Positions 24,541-36,804 of a stretch of 64,000 bases of DNA are shown here, one piece after another. The stretch's first letter is position 1. Each line of letters begins with the position of its first letter. The stretch is from assembly GCA_000727475.1 (NCBI GenBank), contig KL647296.1, positions 1,966,388 through 2,030,387 on the forward strand. The letters are read 5' to 3'. The notes beneath the pieces are model-generated. The model saw only the letters and a program-made list of their open reading frames with translations, made no database searches and was not told the origin of the DNA. The stretch is from Sarcocystis neurona. Lineage: Eukaryota > Apicomplexa > Conoidasida > Eucoccidiorida > Sarcocystidae. Position numbers and translations under genes: made by a program.

Positions 24541-24939
24541 CATATAAGAGGAGAGTCGTTGAAATGCTTGTAGGCGCAGACATACGAAGCTTCGTCCATC
24601 GGGAAATTGGTGTGCGTGAGGAGAGTGGGAAGCCGCGATCGGTAGGAGCAGGCGCGGTGAATAAGAAGATGAAACGCCGCACAAAAGGGAAGAACTACGA
24701 GAAAAAGAGCGACGGGAGAAGGGAGACAACGAGAAGGGCAGAAGACGAGAAAAAGGGAGACGCGTGGAGAAGAAGAGTGCAGGGATGCAAGGAAAAGATA
24801 GAGGGGGAAAGCACTCCGGCGACACATCACCCAGGAAGAACGCTAGCAGCAGCTACGACCGCGGTGCACCACACCAGGCCTCTCAAGCAAAAAAAGCTGC
24901 TGCTACCGTGACGACTGCGCTGCCGCTGCTTCTGCTGCT

Positions 24940-25190
24940 TCTTTCCTGATGCGGCTGCCTTCCTCCTGATGCGGCTGCTGCGCGAAGGGTGCTGTCGCTT
25001 TTCCTTCTTCTTTACGGCAGGGTTTCTGCTGCTGCTTCTTCTTTTGTGCGCGAAGGCTGCTGCCGCTGCTTCTTCTTCTCCTCTGCGAAAGGTGCTGCCG
25101 CTGTTTCTTCTTCTCGGTGCGAAGGCTGCTGCTGCTTCTTCTTCATCTCTGCTGACGCTGCGGTTTCTTTGCCGCAGCGAATGTTCCGTA
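24940..25190. repeat. Degenerate 30-40-bp minisatellite rich in CTGCTG and CTTCTTCTT
   Basis: Four to five imperfect copies of a unit resembling GCGAAGGCTGCTGCCGCTG followed by TTTCTTCTTCTC. Both strands are open in places, giving Ala/Ser/Arg repeats, so coding status cannot be decided. I see no other feature between 24.6 and 25.8 kb. Confidence 0.6.
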
Positions 25191-25824
25191 GTCACTGCTG
25201 CTGTTTCTTGCCCCGCTGCGGACGTCTGGTGGCCGCTGCTGGTGGTGGGCCGGGCTGGCCTGGAGCCGGTGGTAGAACGGGTGCCCACGCCACTGTTTTC
25301 GCGTGCTACTGCTGCTGGTCAGCTCCTCGTATGAGGCTGGAGTCTCCTTCTATTTGCCCGTATGCATAGGGGTTGTAAGACTGTTGACTTCTGCGTGAAT
25401 GTAGACGCATGCAGACGGGCTCGGGGATGCGTTGTGCTACATACACACGACGGAATTGCTGCGAGGGTGACGTGTAGGTATCAACACTAATGTTCGTCCT
25501 ACACACATCAGCAGACAGCCAACAGAATAGCACGTCCAGAAACAAGTAGAGGGATGGCGGAGAAGCCGCTTTTCTCCTTTGTGTAGCTGCCCGTGAAAGC
25601 TGCAGTGACCGTCTTCACACAGATCTGCGGGGACGGGCAATCCCAAGCGTGAACATTTGATTTGTGTCCGTGTGCCGTTCCATGGAGGATCCGTAAAGGA
25701 CTTCAAAACTGCTGCACGCGCGTGCTGGTGGTTAACGCGTGGAAATAACGCACGGCAGCTTTCACAGAGAGAGAGGGAGAGCTGCTGCTGAGCAGGAGCC
25801 TCAGGCACTGCAGCTGCGGCACCG

Positions 25825-27632
25825 ATGACCGGACCAGCTGCGGCCACAGCGATGGCGAAGACGCAACGCCGAAAGAACAACAGTAGTAGGAGTGTCGGGA
25901 CGACGCGCAAGACCAGTGGCAGAAGAGCCAGCAGAAGAGGAACAGGAGGAGAAGGAGAACTGGCAGCCGCAGCAACACGCGCTACAGTCACTCCACGACT
26001 GCCGATGGCGCTGCCAAAGCGGTTACAGCAAGTTCCATCCCAGGAACTCTCTGAGCGGTTCTGGTCGTTGACGACACCTGTCCTAAAAAGGGCAGAAGGG
26101 GGCTTGAGGCTGTCCACTGGGTTTTCAAGCATGACAGAGTCGTCGAAGGCAGGGGTGAGGATGAAAAAGACGGACGGACGGACCGCCTGTCGGAAAAAAA
26201 GTGCGGAAAAAAAGACAGAAGTGTAGGACGGGCTCACTGGAGCATGCATGCGTGTGCGGTTCCGCAGTAGTCACAGGGCACCGGCGCCGACTCTCTCTCT
26301 GCATTTGTTCTTCGGTAGCCGCCATCGGATCGAGGCACACACACGAACGTCGTCGAGACACAGATGATGCAAGACGGAGAACAGTAGACGCGCGTACGAA
26401 AAGAAAGAGGAGACGCTGTTTATTACTGCTCTTCTTTCCTGGAAGTCTCTCTTCCAAGAGCAATTCAGCGCCGCAGGTGCAGCAGCAGTGAACCGCCTGT
26501 GCGTGGTAGTAACGGCAGCAGGTCAGACACCGCCACAGCGCCACGGCAGCAACAGTAACGCCAGCACACCACCACAGGCAGCAACAGCGGCAGCAGCAGC
26601 AGCAGCACCAACGTCAGCGGCGGCGTACCACGAGCAGCAGCAGCACCACAAGCGTGACAGGCAGCGGAGGCCACAGGAACGGGGGCGCCGGGGCCAATGA
26701 ATGGCGGCAGGACACCCCACACATGGGCGCCAGGGCATTCAGCAGGAGCAGCAGCAGTGGCGCCTGCCGGGAAGAGGCACTGCCGCAGTGTCCGCAAGAA
26801 CGAAGTGAAGATAAGCCTACTGGTTTCCTGACTGGCAACAGTGTTAGTTCCGCCATTTGCAGAGACTGCAACATGAAGATAGTGCAGCGGTAGTATGCAG
26901 AGGAACGTATACTGATGTATCCACACAGCGGAGAAGCGCCAGTTCACGCTGGTCAAGGACGAGTGTGCAGCGACCTTCGCACGGCCTCGGAGAGCCCCGC
27001 ATATGTGTGTGACCAAGAGCAAATACATTTGTCTGCAGACACACATATGAATAAACGAGTGTATACTTGTCGACCCTCATATACCTGAGTGTTTTGGAAT
27101 GCACGTGTACGCACCTACCTGAAGCCTCTACACGGAGAGTTTGGCAACTCAGGTCATTGCTGTGTACGTGCGTCGTACCGCTGGCCTGCGCAGGGCCAAA
27201 GAAAGATATATATTTATATATATATATACGTATGTAATCGTATGTCTAACAAATATGTGGATAGGTGGACGTACATGTACGAAGCGTCGCACAGGACAAC
27301 CGCTACTGCTTCGCCTCCTTGTGATGTGCTCTCTTCTGAAAACACCGAAGATCAGCTGAGTACGGGCCGCAGTACGATCCTGCAGTGCCGTTCTTGGTGT
27401 GGTTGCTGCAGGTGCTTGGGCAGCTCTTGTCCTCCCTGTTCGTGCTGCTGCGGCTGCTGCTTCTGCTGCTGTCGCTGTGATTGTTGGTATCTTTCCAGCT
27501 GACGATGCGGACTTGCTGCGGCTGCAGCTACGATGGGTACTGCCGGAGGAACGAGTACAAGCGTTCAGGCAGCTAGTAGCGTCCCAAGCGACCGATGGTC
27601 TGACTGGTTTTGAAATGATCTCACTGCTCTAA
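25825..27632 (+). CDS. Candidate gene, possible membrane protein (first and last exons proposed)
   Basis: Two pieces look coding; the middle is unresolved. The first (25825-26154) opens at ATG 25825 with a basic, Ser/Thr-rich start. It then reads QELSERFWSLTTPVLKRAEG and stops at a good donor, GGG|GTGAGG. The last (about 27386-27632) follows a CTGCAG acceptor, encodes an Ala/Gly/Val hydrophobic helix (VLGVVAAGAWAALVLPV onward, then SAAVAVIVGIF) and ends with RWVLPEERVQAFRQLVASQA and a stop. Their phases do not join directly, so at least one exon between 26.15 and 27.38 kb is needed. A competing 270-codon minus-strand ORF (25437-26249) overlaps the first piece. The product is not recognised. 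Confidence 0.35.
26480..26650. repeat. CAG/GCAGCA tract
   Basis: Short (CAG)n and (GCA)n sequence between the two proposed exons of the candidate membrane-protein gene. ORFs on either strand here (Gln/Ala or Leu/Val runs) are ambiguous. Confidence 0.5.
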
Positions 27633-29806
27633 CAGCAACATCTATTCGGTACCTACGTGCACTTATATATATGTGTGTACACCTTAAATTCAATGAAGTC
27701 ATTATCCATACGTACAGCGAGTAGTGAGCGTCGAAAAAGCCTTTGTACAACATGTAAATACAGTCGAATGTATCAGGCTTACGTCTGTGCTGTGTCCTCC
27801 CTGTCCAATCGTAAACAGAGGGGAAAAACTGTGTATATTGAGCTTGGGGGAATACGTATATCCGAGTGTATTCGTAATGGGCCTAAAGCAGATGCCATTT
27901 TAGTTGTCCGTCTGAACAGTGTGTATTAATATACGAGAGACGACCACTGTTCTTCAAAATAAAAGTGAGCTGCACTGAAAAAAATGTCCGCATGTGTACG
28001 TGTGTGCATTTTTCTCGGAATCGATGAATGCAGATGTGCACGTGTGACAGAGCGTTGAGCTCTGCTCTTCGAGATGTGCGAAGGTTCGAATTCGATCAGG
28101 CGCGGCGTGAATCTTGCACGGGTGGCAACGAATAGATAAACTCGAGTGGAAATCATACCCTTTTGTTCCAAAGTCCGGGAAAACCGGTAGCTCTTTTGAA
28201 AAGTTCCCACACGCCTGTCTGTATTAGTTGATTAGGTTCGACAATTGGTGTCCGTTGTCCTTGCTTGTGTACAGCTTGGTGTAGGAGAATTGTTAAACGG
28301 CCATAACAAGAAATTTGCTCCCATTCTTCCACGAATATTGACTGCGCGTGCACTGCTGTGTTAGGCCTAATAGCCTCAGCAACTGTACCGTGGTAGATGG
28401 TCATCACACCAAATCACATTGACACTCAGCAGATAAGCTCAGTTGCGAGTTGTGCCAAACCCACACGGAGTCGAAGGTTTTTAGAAAGGCGTTCCAGCCG
28501 TCTCTGGAACACTCACGCATAACTACGTTTCCTTCCGTGCAAGGGAACTACTTGTTTCAGCCGCACACAACACACACCGCACATTTACAGTGGAAAACGA
28601 CACCATAGACGCTTCATCTACCAAATTTGCTTGAAGTATCAATAAATAGTGTGCGCCTTCAACTGTACAGGGTACAGTTGTACCTCAAGTGGAACAGGAC
28701 CGCTTTCGTCATGGTGCAGGGAACGCTTTACACGTACGTAGGTAATGTTTGTAGTTGCTGCCTTCGACAATATGCAGGAGACCAGCATATCATGTTCTTA
28801 GGCAAGCAGTGACGTAATACGTGACGAGCACTTGACAAAGCACAATATAGATATATTCCCGCGGCCTTCTGTGTTGCTCAGCACAAAAGAGCTGAGTGCT
28901 CCACTCCTGGTGCTACGTAAGAGGTACTCAGAGCGGCAGTAGTCAAACACACTGCAGGCAGTAGTGTGCTTCCGTGAGGACACACTATTAAACTTCGTAT
29001 TTATAACCGCGTATTTTAACGGCGTCTCCTGTCGGCGATCAAGGAGGTAAATTCGGGATCTTTTGCAAAAACGCCACACGACGGACAGATACGCAGAGAT
29101 GGTTCGGAAGTTTTAGAAAGCGGAGATTGAGAGTTCACAATAAGAAAGCACAGGTGAACAAGGTTTCTGTCGGAATTGTTCAGGCCACGGTTGAAACTTC
29201 TCCATTGGCTTAGGCATATGAGTGCGGTCCAGTACACGGACACTCGTTATTTCGGCAGCCGCATGTGTGCCGATGAAGTCTAAACAAGAGGGAGTTCTCA
29301 TTGTCCAGCTGTCGTGACTCACTACGAGAGATTAATGAGTATAAATGTGCATGTGTGCATCAATAAGTTCGTGCAGACGTACACCGGGGTACATACTGCC
29401 GCCTCTGTAGAGCAATAGGGGCTGACTACCTTCAAATACGAAATAGGAAGACTTCTCCCGCTGAAATCGACACGTTTTCGCGAAACTATGTTGCGTTTCT
29501 CTCCGCCGCCGCACCCTAAAACAGTGAAGCCTCTGCAAGAAGCGGAGGGCGAGCATCACGGAAGGACGTATTGTTGCGTCGCGCGAAGTGGGTTCACGCT
29601 GAACATCTTGAGAAGGTGCAGAACGTTTTAGGCAGGCCGCAGAGATGTTACGTGCGGTGAATGGTAGCTGGTCTCCGTCACGCGCAGTCTCAGTATTAGT
29701 AGGAGGGGAAAACCAGACGACGGCTTGTCTGATAGCAGAGCTTGACAACCGTGTCTAAGAGGTCATTCAAAACGAAGGTCTTAAGACGCGCACTGGCTCG
29801 TGTAGT

Positions 29807-29877
29807 TACCGTGTGAGCGCATCGCGTCCTCTTTTGGCATAGGTACCGTGTGAGCGCATCGCATCCTCTTTTGGTAC
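29807..29877. repeat. Two-copy direct tandem repeat, period 37 bp
   Basis: TACCGTGTGAGCGCATCGC at 29807 and again at 29844, each followed by TCCTCTTTTGG. The period is not a multiple of three, so copies read in different frames. A minus-strand open stretch covers this area (29696-30020), but its coding status is doubtful. Confidence 0.85.
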
Positions 29878-30654
29878 TATGCTTGGCAATGGTTACGAGT
29901 CTGTGGCACACGGTGAACGTAATTCCGGGTTTTGCTGCTTTCTCTCTTTGAACTCCCTCATAAGAGTGGAGCATAGGATTGAAACAACCCGTCGCCGTCA
30001 TGTGCGGACCTTCGGTTTCTTCACTTTGTAAACAGCTGCGGATAGACAGTGCTTCCAAAAGTCGTCTACTGATATTGTCCTAGGGGAGTGATTCATGTAA
30101 CGGCGACTTATAATTAGAAGGCAGTCGGCACGTATACACACCGGGGGGCCGAACTGCACTTTTGTGGCTCCCCTTTTTTCAGGCACGACACACGCGAAGA
30201 AAGTTCGTGGCGGGTTCTCCGTTGTCACGCTTTCTTATGAACAAGAGGCATCGAAAAGGATTCTGCTATTAGCAGTTACACTTTTTGCTGTTCTCTTCTT
30301 CCAGTCAACGTCCCGCTAGCTGCTAGCGTATCGCACTTGAGCGATACGGTAGTAGGAGTGGCTCACGCCCCGTCCAGGGCCTTCCTTCGGCCGCGGCGCT
30401 GGAAGCCATTCTTCTAGTCACTCCTGACTAAACTGAATATCAGGAACGGGGGGTAATGTGCCATGTTTCCCTTCTTCCACAGAACAGTGCCACGACCTGC
30501 AAGGGGACAGACGACGTCTCCGAAGCGCGTGGTGGGCGAAGGACGGAGCCGCATGCGAATTACGCAGCGCAGTGGCGAGCAGTCGAGCGGAGCCTTTGTT
30601 TTCGTCCGTGCATGTCGGGGGAACGGTGGCCGTAATTCCCTTTACCTTTTTTAC

Positions 30655-30705
30655 CCGGTATTTCTTCCGTTCTGCCTCGGGAACCCAGGGATCGCGAACA
30701 AGCCC
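30655..30705 (-). CDS. Candidate 51-bp internal exon, unknown gene
   Basis: Acceptor GTACGCAG, then GLVRDPWVPEAERKKYR in phase 0, then donor GTAAAA. Splice sites and amino-acid composition look genuine, but no partner exons could be assigned. The stretch 27.65-31.5 kb otherwise shows no confident gene; I see only isolated short open frames. Confidence 0.3.
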
Positions 30706-31513
30706 CTGCGTACATCGACCTCGCACAAGGAGAGACACACCTTACGACTCCCACTGCGAAGCCTGCGACGGCTCACCGGCTAGTTGAGAGCGCATCGTAC
30801 CTGTGGTGGAACGAGAGAGCGATTGTAGATGAGAGGAAGAAAGTGGAGAACGCAACACAACATGCTTGAGCAGGCAATGGATAATAATAGACAGTGGGGG
30901 CAAGTGAAGCAAGTGTGTCTGGAGAAGAGGAACGAAGTATTTGCGGCGTTTTAGGGAAGCAGAATGGAAGAACAAACTGAAGGGTCGGACAAGTAGAGGA
31001 GAGAAGTCGAAGAGGCGGTCCGGAGCAGTCGACCATTTTGTGGTCGACTCGTTCACCGTTTGGCACCGTTCATTCGACGAGCTACCTGGGCAGATGCTAA
31101 GAGGAACAGGAGGAGAAAGAAAACCTCTACTTCTTCCGATTGGCGGGGACACGTAATTGAGGAATAATATCCTCGCGGGGCCGACTCTTCATACTGTCTG
31201 GACGCCTCATAAATCAGATAGCTTCGGCAACGCTCAAGGTCTTCACTTCTTTGTGTCGGTGTACCCAGTGTTCCTTAAAATCCTGTGTCGTCACCACCAG
31301 GTATTTTTTCGTCGCAGCCCGTTTTTTCTGGCGTCCTCGCAACACGATCTCACCCTTTGGTATGCTTCTCTTCTTCGTCACACTGCGACTGGCGTCCCAG
31401 TAACCTGCTTTCCCTTCCGTCATCCGAACGCGAGATGAGAATGTCGGCTTGAACGGTCCAGCAACTGCCAAGGAGAAGGGCAAACCTGAACAGCGAAAAA
31501 GAAGGAAGCCAAA

Positions 31514-34043
31514 ATGGAGAACAATCTGGATTGGCGCCTGTCTACGTGTTGCCACAGAAACCAGTGGATTACTGCAGGCATTGTCGGCGCGTGGCTAGTC
31601 GTCACCGCCTGCCTGTGGCACGTTAGAGTGGGCGGGTATAATGTTCTGCTGCCGTTGAAACTCCTCACGATCTTCCTACATGAATTTGCTCACGCCTCCG
31701 CCTGCTGGCTCACGTGTGGACGCGTCCATGCCATCGGTAAGAGTGTTCTTTTCTACATCCGTCTCTTGAACGTCGTATCTGATTAAATCGGAGCACATCT
31801 GCCCACATTCTTGACTCGCCACGCTTTAATATGTTTCTCTGTTATCTGCATTTCGTGATAAAGACACGTACTCGGCACGCGCGTCGAAACTTGTTGGTTT
31901 TGCCTTTCACTGGCAGGACCGATTTTGGGCTCCGTCCCGTAGCTTCTACCGGTGTGGGCGATAAAGCGTCGGCGTGTCCCTTGCACAAGAGAGTAGTGGT
32001 CGTCGAAACGAGTGGCTTTTTCGTCCCTTCTTTGAGATATGGTATAGCTGCGGTCGTACAGTCGAAAAACATTTACTGTCGGTTCACGTGGCCCTTTCCA
32101 AATAGAGAGTTTACGCCAAACATAGATACCCAGGGAACATCAGTTGCGCTGCTGCATTCGTCGCAGGAGATATGCAGAAACCTACTCATCGTAGTTTTCA
32201 TTGCGTTCGCTATTTGAGTAGAACGGCTTCTTCTACTAATGCGTAGTACATCCGCTTGTCATGAAGGGTTTCTTGACCAAGGCACCTCCGCTGCTGGTGT
32301 TGCCGGCACAGCAGTTCCAATCTGCAGGGATGCTAGACTTCAGTTTCTGGGAAGGACCTTCAACATTTGCAGGAACTGAGAGGTAATCGTCTGCTTCACG
32401 TCGTGCAGTAGCGTTGACCAACAGTAGAGATTTCCTGTCGCGGTTTTCTTGATATTGCAGGAAAGCACCTGCGTCACGCACGAGGTGTACAAGCAAACTC
32501 AAAAGAGAAATCACATGTGTACTGGTGGGAAGGGAAGTTAGGTAGAAGCCCAGTGGGCAACTCTAGGCAGCTCTAGTGTGCTTCCATATGCAGTCTGTAT
32601 ATCTCTTCTGCTTTTCTAAAGAAGTCGACGTCTGCAGCGTTTTCCGCCGCCCTACTCTCCCTTGATACATGACGTTCCAAGTCGCAGTATTTATTGTAAG
32701 TAGGTCACACTGGACACGTTCCCGTTTGATTGTTCTGCATTCCAGATTCGAACAGAAATATACCACGGAGAGGACTGTATAATCTTTCACTCTTCTTTTA
32801 TGACGCGTAGGCGGATGCCATGCCTGTACCGGAGCAGCCTCGTTGACAGACCAGCAGGTGCACTTTATTCGCGCGAATGGTAATTAGTTTTGCTTTCCCG
32901 AAATACTCTTTGTTTGCTGCTGAAGTCTTGCTTTGGAAGCAGTGTAGATCCTGTGTAGCTGGATGCGCCCCAACCCTTCTTGCTTCGCTCCCTGCATCAT
33001 GCGGGGTGGGCTGCTGGTATGCTGACTGAATTCGGTGTCGTATAGTTTTTATGAGTTTCGGTGGACAATATGGACGAGAAGACAAGAAGAAAGTCTTACA
33101 TAACAGTTTTCACCCACACACGCACACGTGCTTTCGTAACCGTTTGCACCGCCACGGGTCCGCTTCCTTCGTCCTCTGAAACAGCCGCACAGATACACAG
33201 GGCTCGTAACCCTATGCGAGAATATTTTCTGCTACAAGAACATGCGCATCCGAGGATGTAACTGTGCTCTTTTCCCTCTGCGTTGTCTCTGGAAAGGTTT
33301 CTGTTTCGTCATACTGCAGTGGCAGGTTTACTCCGTGATCGCTCTTGAGATGCACGTCACGTGTCTGTACACGGCATACATACAAGACTGAGCCTGCCTG
33401 TAGGACGTGTCGACGTACTGGATACGTGTTAAACACTTTAGCTTGTACGTGCGTAGCCCTTTACGTCCACCAATTTTTCGTGTCCCTGCTCTTGTGTATC
33501 TCTTTTCCTTGTTCAGAGGTGCACTCGAATGAAGGCGGTGTAACGAAGACAACAGGCGGCTCGATGTGGCTGATTCTGCCGGCAGGTTATTTAGGTTCGT
33601 GCGTATGGGGCATGTTGTTCACTTTGTTGGCCTCGATAAATATCTGGACGATGCGCGTGGGCGCAGGAATCCTGTGTTTTTTGTTGGTCGTTGTGCTACT
33701 CTTGTACGGAAGAAATATGGCCCTCATCGTGACATGCATTCTTTCAATTGGACTTGTTATCGGTGCATGGGTGGCTACCGAACTGCTCAAGAATGTCTGG
33801 TATCTTCGCGTGGTCCTTCTCTGCATTGGCGTGATGAACGGAATCTATAGTTTGTGGGATATATTTGATGACACCATACGACGCAAATTACCTGAGAGCG
33901 ACGCCTACAAATTTGCACAGCTTACGCACTGTCACAGCCGATTCTGCGGTTGCCTCTGGGCAGTCATTGCTTGTGCATTTATCGTGTTCACGTTCTACCT
34001 TCTCTTTGTCATCAAAGCCGTCGGGGACGAGACATTTGCGTAG
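31514..34043 (+). CDS. Peptidase M50B-like membrane metalloprotease, two exons
   Basis: Exon 1 31514-31736 ends GCC ATC G|GTAAGA. Exon 2 33517-34043 begins after TTGTTCAG. The join gives a 249-residue protein. Residues 56-60 are HEFAH, the zinc-binding HExxH of this family. Across the splice comes the family signature HAIEVHSNEGGVTKTTGGS followed by LPAGYLGS, and later NGIYSLWDIFDD and ESDAYKFA. About seven hydrophobic segments span residues 18-37 and most of exon 2. Peptidase_M50B-like proteins are small multi-pass proteins of uncertain substrate in plants, fungi and protists; an endomembrane location is inferred. The 1.78-kb intron holds nothing recognisable. An AATAAA lies about 40 bp after the stop. 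The function as an active protease is inferred from the motif only. Confidence 0.85.
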
Positions 34044-34531
34044 GTACCCCTGCGGAAACAAGAGGAACCCAGGCAAAACCAATCAATAAATTCTCCCCTT
34101 CCGCTAGATCGTCTTCTTCAGTTGTCAGCCAACGTAGTGCACAGCAAAGAAGGGAAACGGGGGTCCTGATTTCTCCAAAACTAGTCAATTCTCTGCGTCT
34201 GCGTGAGACGAAATGCCAATGTATGCAATGAAAAAGTCTTCCTTTTTGATAGGACGTGCCTTTTCCCAAGTTCTCTCATTACCAGATCAGTAATAACCAG
34301 GCAGAGAGCCGACATCTTCCCTCTGTCGTGGGATCACCCTTCCTACTTCAAACACAATGTAGAAAAATCAAACAACTTCTGAAGAAGGTGCTCTTTCAAT
34401 CCAACGTGGGCAGAGTGTTTACCAGGAAAGCAAGAATACCGACTTAGAACGGAACAGAAGTGCGGTCATTGTCATAACAGGTATGTCTCGCACACGCAGT
34501 GGGAAACATAATGTCGGCGCGGACGCTTGCT

Positions 34532-34770
34532 CTAATCGATAAAGTCGTCCTGGACGTTAAGCAGTTCGCTACCTTCGGTTAACTGCACCCGGAGAAAAAG
34601 AGACACCCCTGGATCTAGGTGAAGGTCGTACGGGTCAAGTGAAGTCTCCCCGTCAACTGATCCACCCATGAAGACAACCGTAGTGGACGTTTTGCAGTTC
34701 GGCAGAATAAGCAAAGTTATTTCGTCAAACCATGTGCTTCTAAGAGTGGCCCACAAATCGTGGTGCCAAG
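34532..34770 (-). CDS. C-terminal exon of an unrecognised minus-strand gene
   Basis: Acceptor CATGATACAG, then WHHDLWATLRSTWFDEITLL, a segment with PNCKTSTTVVFMGGS, and the terminal LLNVQDDFID before TAG. Composition is ordinary globular protein with alternating hydrophobic residues that suggest beta strands. It enters in phase 1. The next exons to the right are uncertain. The product is not recognised. Confidence 0.5.
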
Positions 34771-34899
34771 CTGTATCATGTGACAGGCGACGGAAGCGTT
34801 GACGGAAAGTTCAAAATTTGGAAAGTAGAGAATTCTCCTAGCGGCAACGTGGCCGTGCTTGCCGTCCTTCGGGCTCGCTAAGCGGACAGTTTCAAATCT

Positions 34900-36804
34900 T
34901 CAAGCAAGTGCTTCATGTCATTTTTTTGTTCTAAGAATGGCTCTATATGGTATGCTCAGCACCGGTATTGGACGCGGGGACACATTTTTAGAAATTGCAG
35001 GCCTTGCTAAGAAAAAAAAAGTGCTCTTCAAGCAGCTCCGTCTGCCACCTCGCTCGAAGGTCTGACAAATCTGTAGAGACTTGTATGTATTTTTTATGAA
35101 GGCCTTTTCGTTTTTCCGTTCGAGTGCCACGTATGTACGGAGAACAAAGCACCAATTTCGAACAAAAAGCTGACAACCGTCCGTTGTCAACTAGGTGAGG
35201 AATTTTCATACACCGGGAGTGTTTTGGTTTCACTAGTGTTTTAGGTTTTAGCTTGAGGAAGATACGTGCGCACAGCAGTGCTGGCACTCGACCAAGTTTT
35301 ACTTTCCAGTTAGATACAGATCTTCGTCGAATCCTTTACAGCTGGACACTGCCACCGGAGCTTGAATAGGTGGTCATTATTATCAACGTGATGTATTAGA
35401 GTGGGTACACTTCCACGCGCGGGATGACAGGTACATGCATACAATTCTTTACGCGTAACCTCTTTGGGCTCGTGATTTCTGTCCCAGTCGTTTCAGTGAA
35501 GCTTGTTTGACGTTTTGAGTGCACCGGGCTGCTCTACACCCAACACTGCCCGCACAGCCACGTGTGTTTGGTGGAATATGTGTGGATTTAGAGGCAGCCG
35601 GCCACGCCATCCCGATTCCCCCTTGCATTTGCTGTCTCCCCGCCCTCAATGAGGCTTAAATCTTTAGGGCAAATGTAGAGAAAGTAAATTCTCAAGGGTT
35701 TTCTCAGATTAAAGGTGAGCCGTAGTAACCTCCCAAGTGTTTTTTTCTCTTCAAGATATAGACGAGTCAGCGTCTGCGCCGATGTGGGTTCGGCAGGCTC
35801 AGTATGAGGCAAAGGAGGGAACTCTGTCCACCGTCCAGCGCAGCGTTTGTGAATATCAAGGGGTATAATGAAACGGGGCACGTCGTGAATCGAAAGAGTA
35901 TACGCACCCTGGAATGAGGCACTATTTGGCGAGGACGAGACGCAGTCCTGCCATATTTGGAACTTCCTGAGACGAATACGGAGTCGGCGTCCGCCAAACA
36001 GGGATGTCAACCAGACGGGGCTCCTCTTCAATGCCAATATTGTCTTGTGTACTGACTGTTGGGGGGTAGCTCTGGGTGAAAGCAGAAACTGTAAACGCGG
36101 CACGAGAGTCCACGAGCATGCGCTTTGCTTGCTGTTGTTCCTCTCCCCCCGCTTTGCACGATGTCCTGCCTTGGCTTTGGGCTGGTCGAGTGTTTTGCGG
36201 CAGGTTCTGTGCAGAAAACTGCATTCACATTATCCAAGCGTGCGCGGTGGAGCTTGTTATGGCACATTACAGATGTTTACGTGAATATGTATGTATGTAT
36301 ATATATATATATATAAACTGCATTCACAATCCGCGCGTGCGCACTGGTGCTTTTTACGGCAGAATATATACATGTGTATGCGCACACTAACTAAGCGTAT
36401 CTAAAGTTGTACGCGTGGCACGACTCTGACGTACATTAGCATTGCGCATTTTCAATCCTGAGCGTTGGAATTGGAATCGTCACTGCCGTAGTCGTTGTCA
36501 ACTTTCTATTCTACTCCTTATCGGCAGCAACCGGATGTTTGTACATATGTAATTAAGGTTGTCATTGTACGCGTGTAGACATACACAGGCGGAACGTGTG
36601 AAGGCCCGATTACAAAAGCGATCGTCACAGTTACTGGCACACCGTTCGCACCCTTTTCAGAGCAGCCTCTCGTGAGTTGCTGGTAGCGCGCGAGTGAAAC
36701 ATTATCGTTGTTGACTGGACGCCTAAGTACAAGGCTGTAGCTCTCAGGCAGAAGCCACACTGCCCAACAGAAGGAAAGCGCTAGCACACTTCGTAGCGGT
36801 CGCA
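34900..36804 (-). CDS. Probable further exons of the same unrecognised minus-strand gene
   Basis: Coding-like pieces on the minus strand: (a) 36804-36571, with hydrophobic SVLALSFCWAVWLL near its start, then VPVTVTIAFVIGPSHVPPVYVYTR and donor GTACAA; (b) from acceptor TTTTCTGCACAG at about 36220, reading RMLVDSRAAFTVSAFTQSYP and EEEPRLVDIPVWRTPTP; (c) a segment from acceptor TTCCAG near 35912, reading GAYTLSIHDVPRFIIPLDIH and GRWTEFPPLPHTEP; (d) a possible short exon near 35060. Phases could not all be reconciled, and frame choice in (b) and (c) is ambiguous because two frames stay open. The phrase VPPVYVY recalls CDC50/LEM3 proteins, but other hallmarks of that family were not found. Confidence 0.3.

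Noticed and set aside
25437..26249. 270-codon minus-strand ORF with Leu-rich hydrophobic run
   Set aside because: Overlaps a plus-strand segment with better splice signal, and the hydrophobic part arises from repeats; cannot be excluded but not supported.
28075..28110. GGTTCGAATTC resembling a tRNA T-loop
   Set aside because: The closing base pair and T-stem are wrong and no acceptor stem or anticodon arm can be folded around it.
36571..36804. CDC50/LEM3 flippase subunit
   Set aside because: Only the VPPVYVY phrase fits; the downstream NxRRY and Cys-rich hallmarks were not found.
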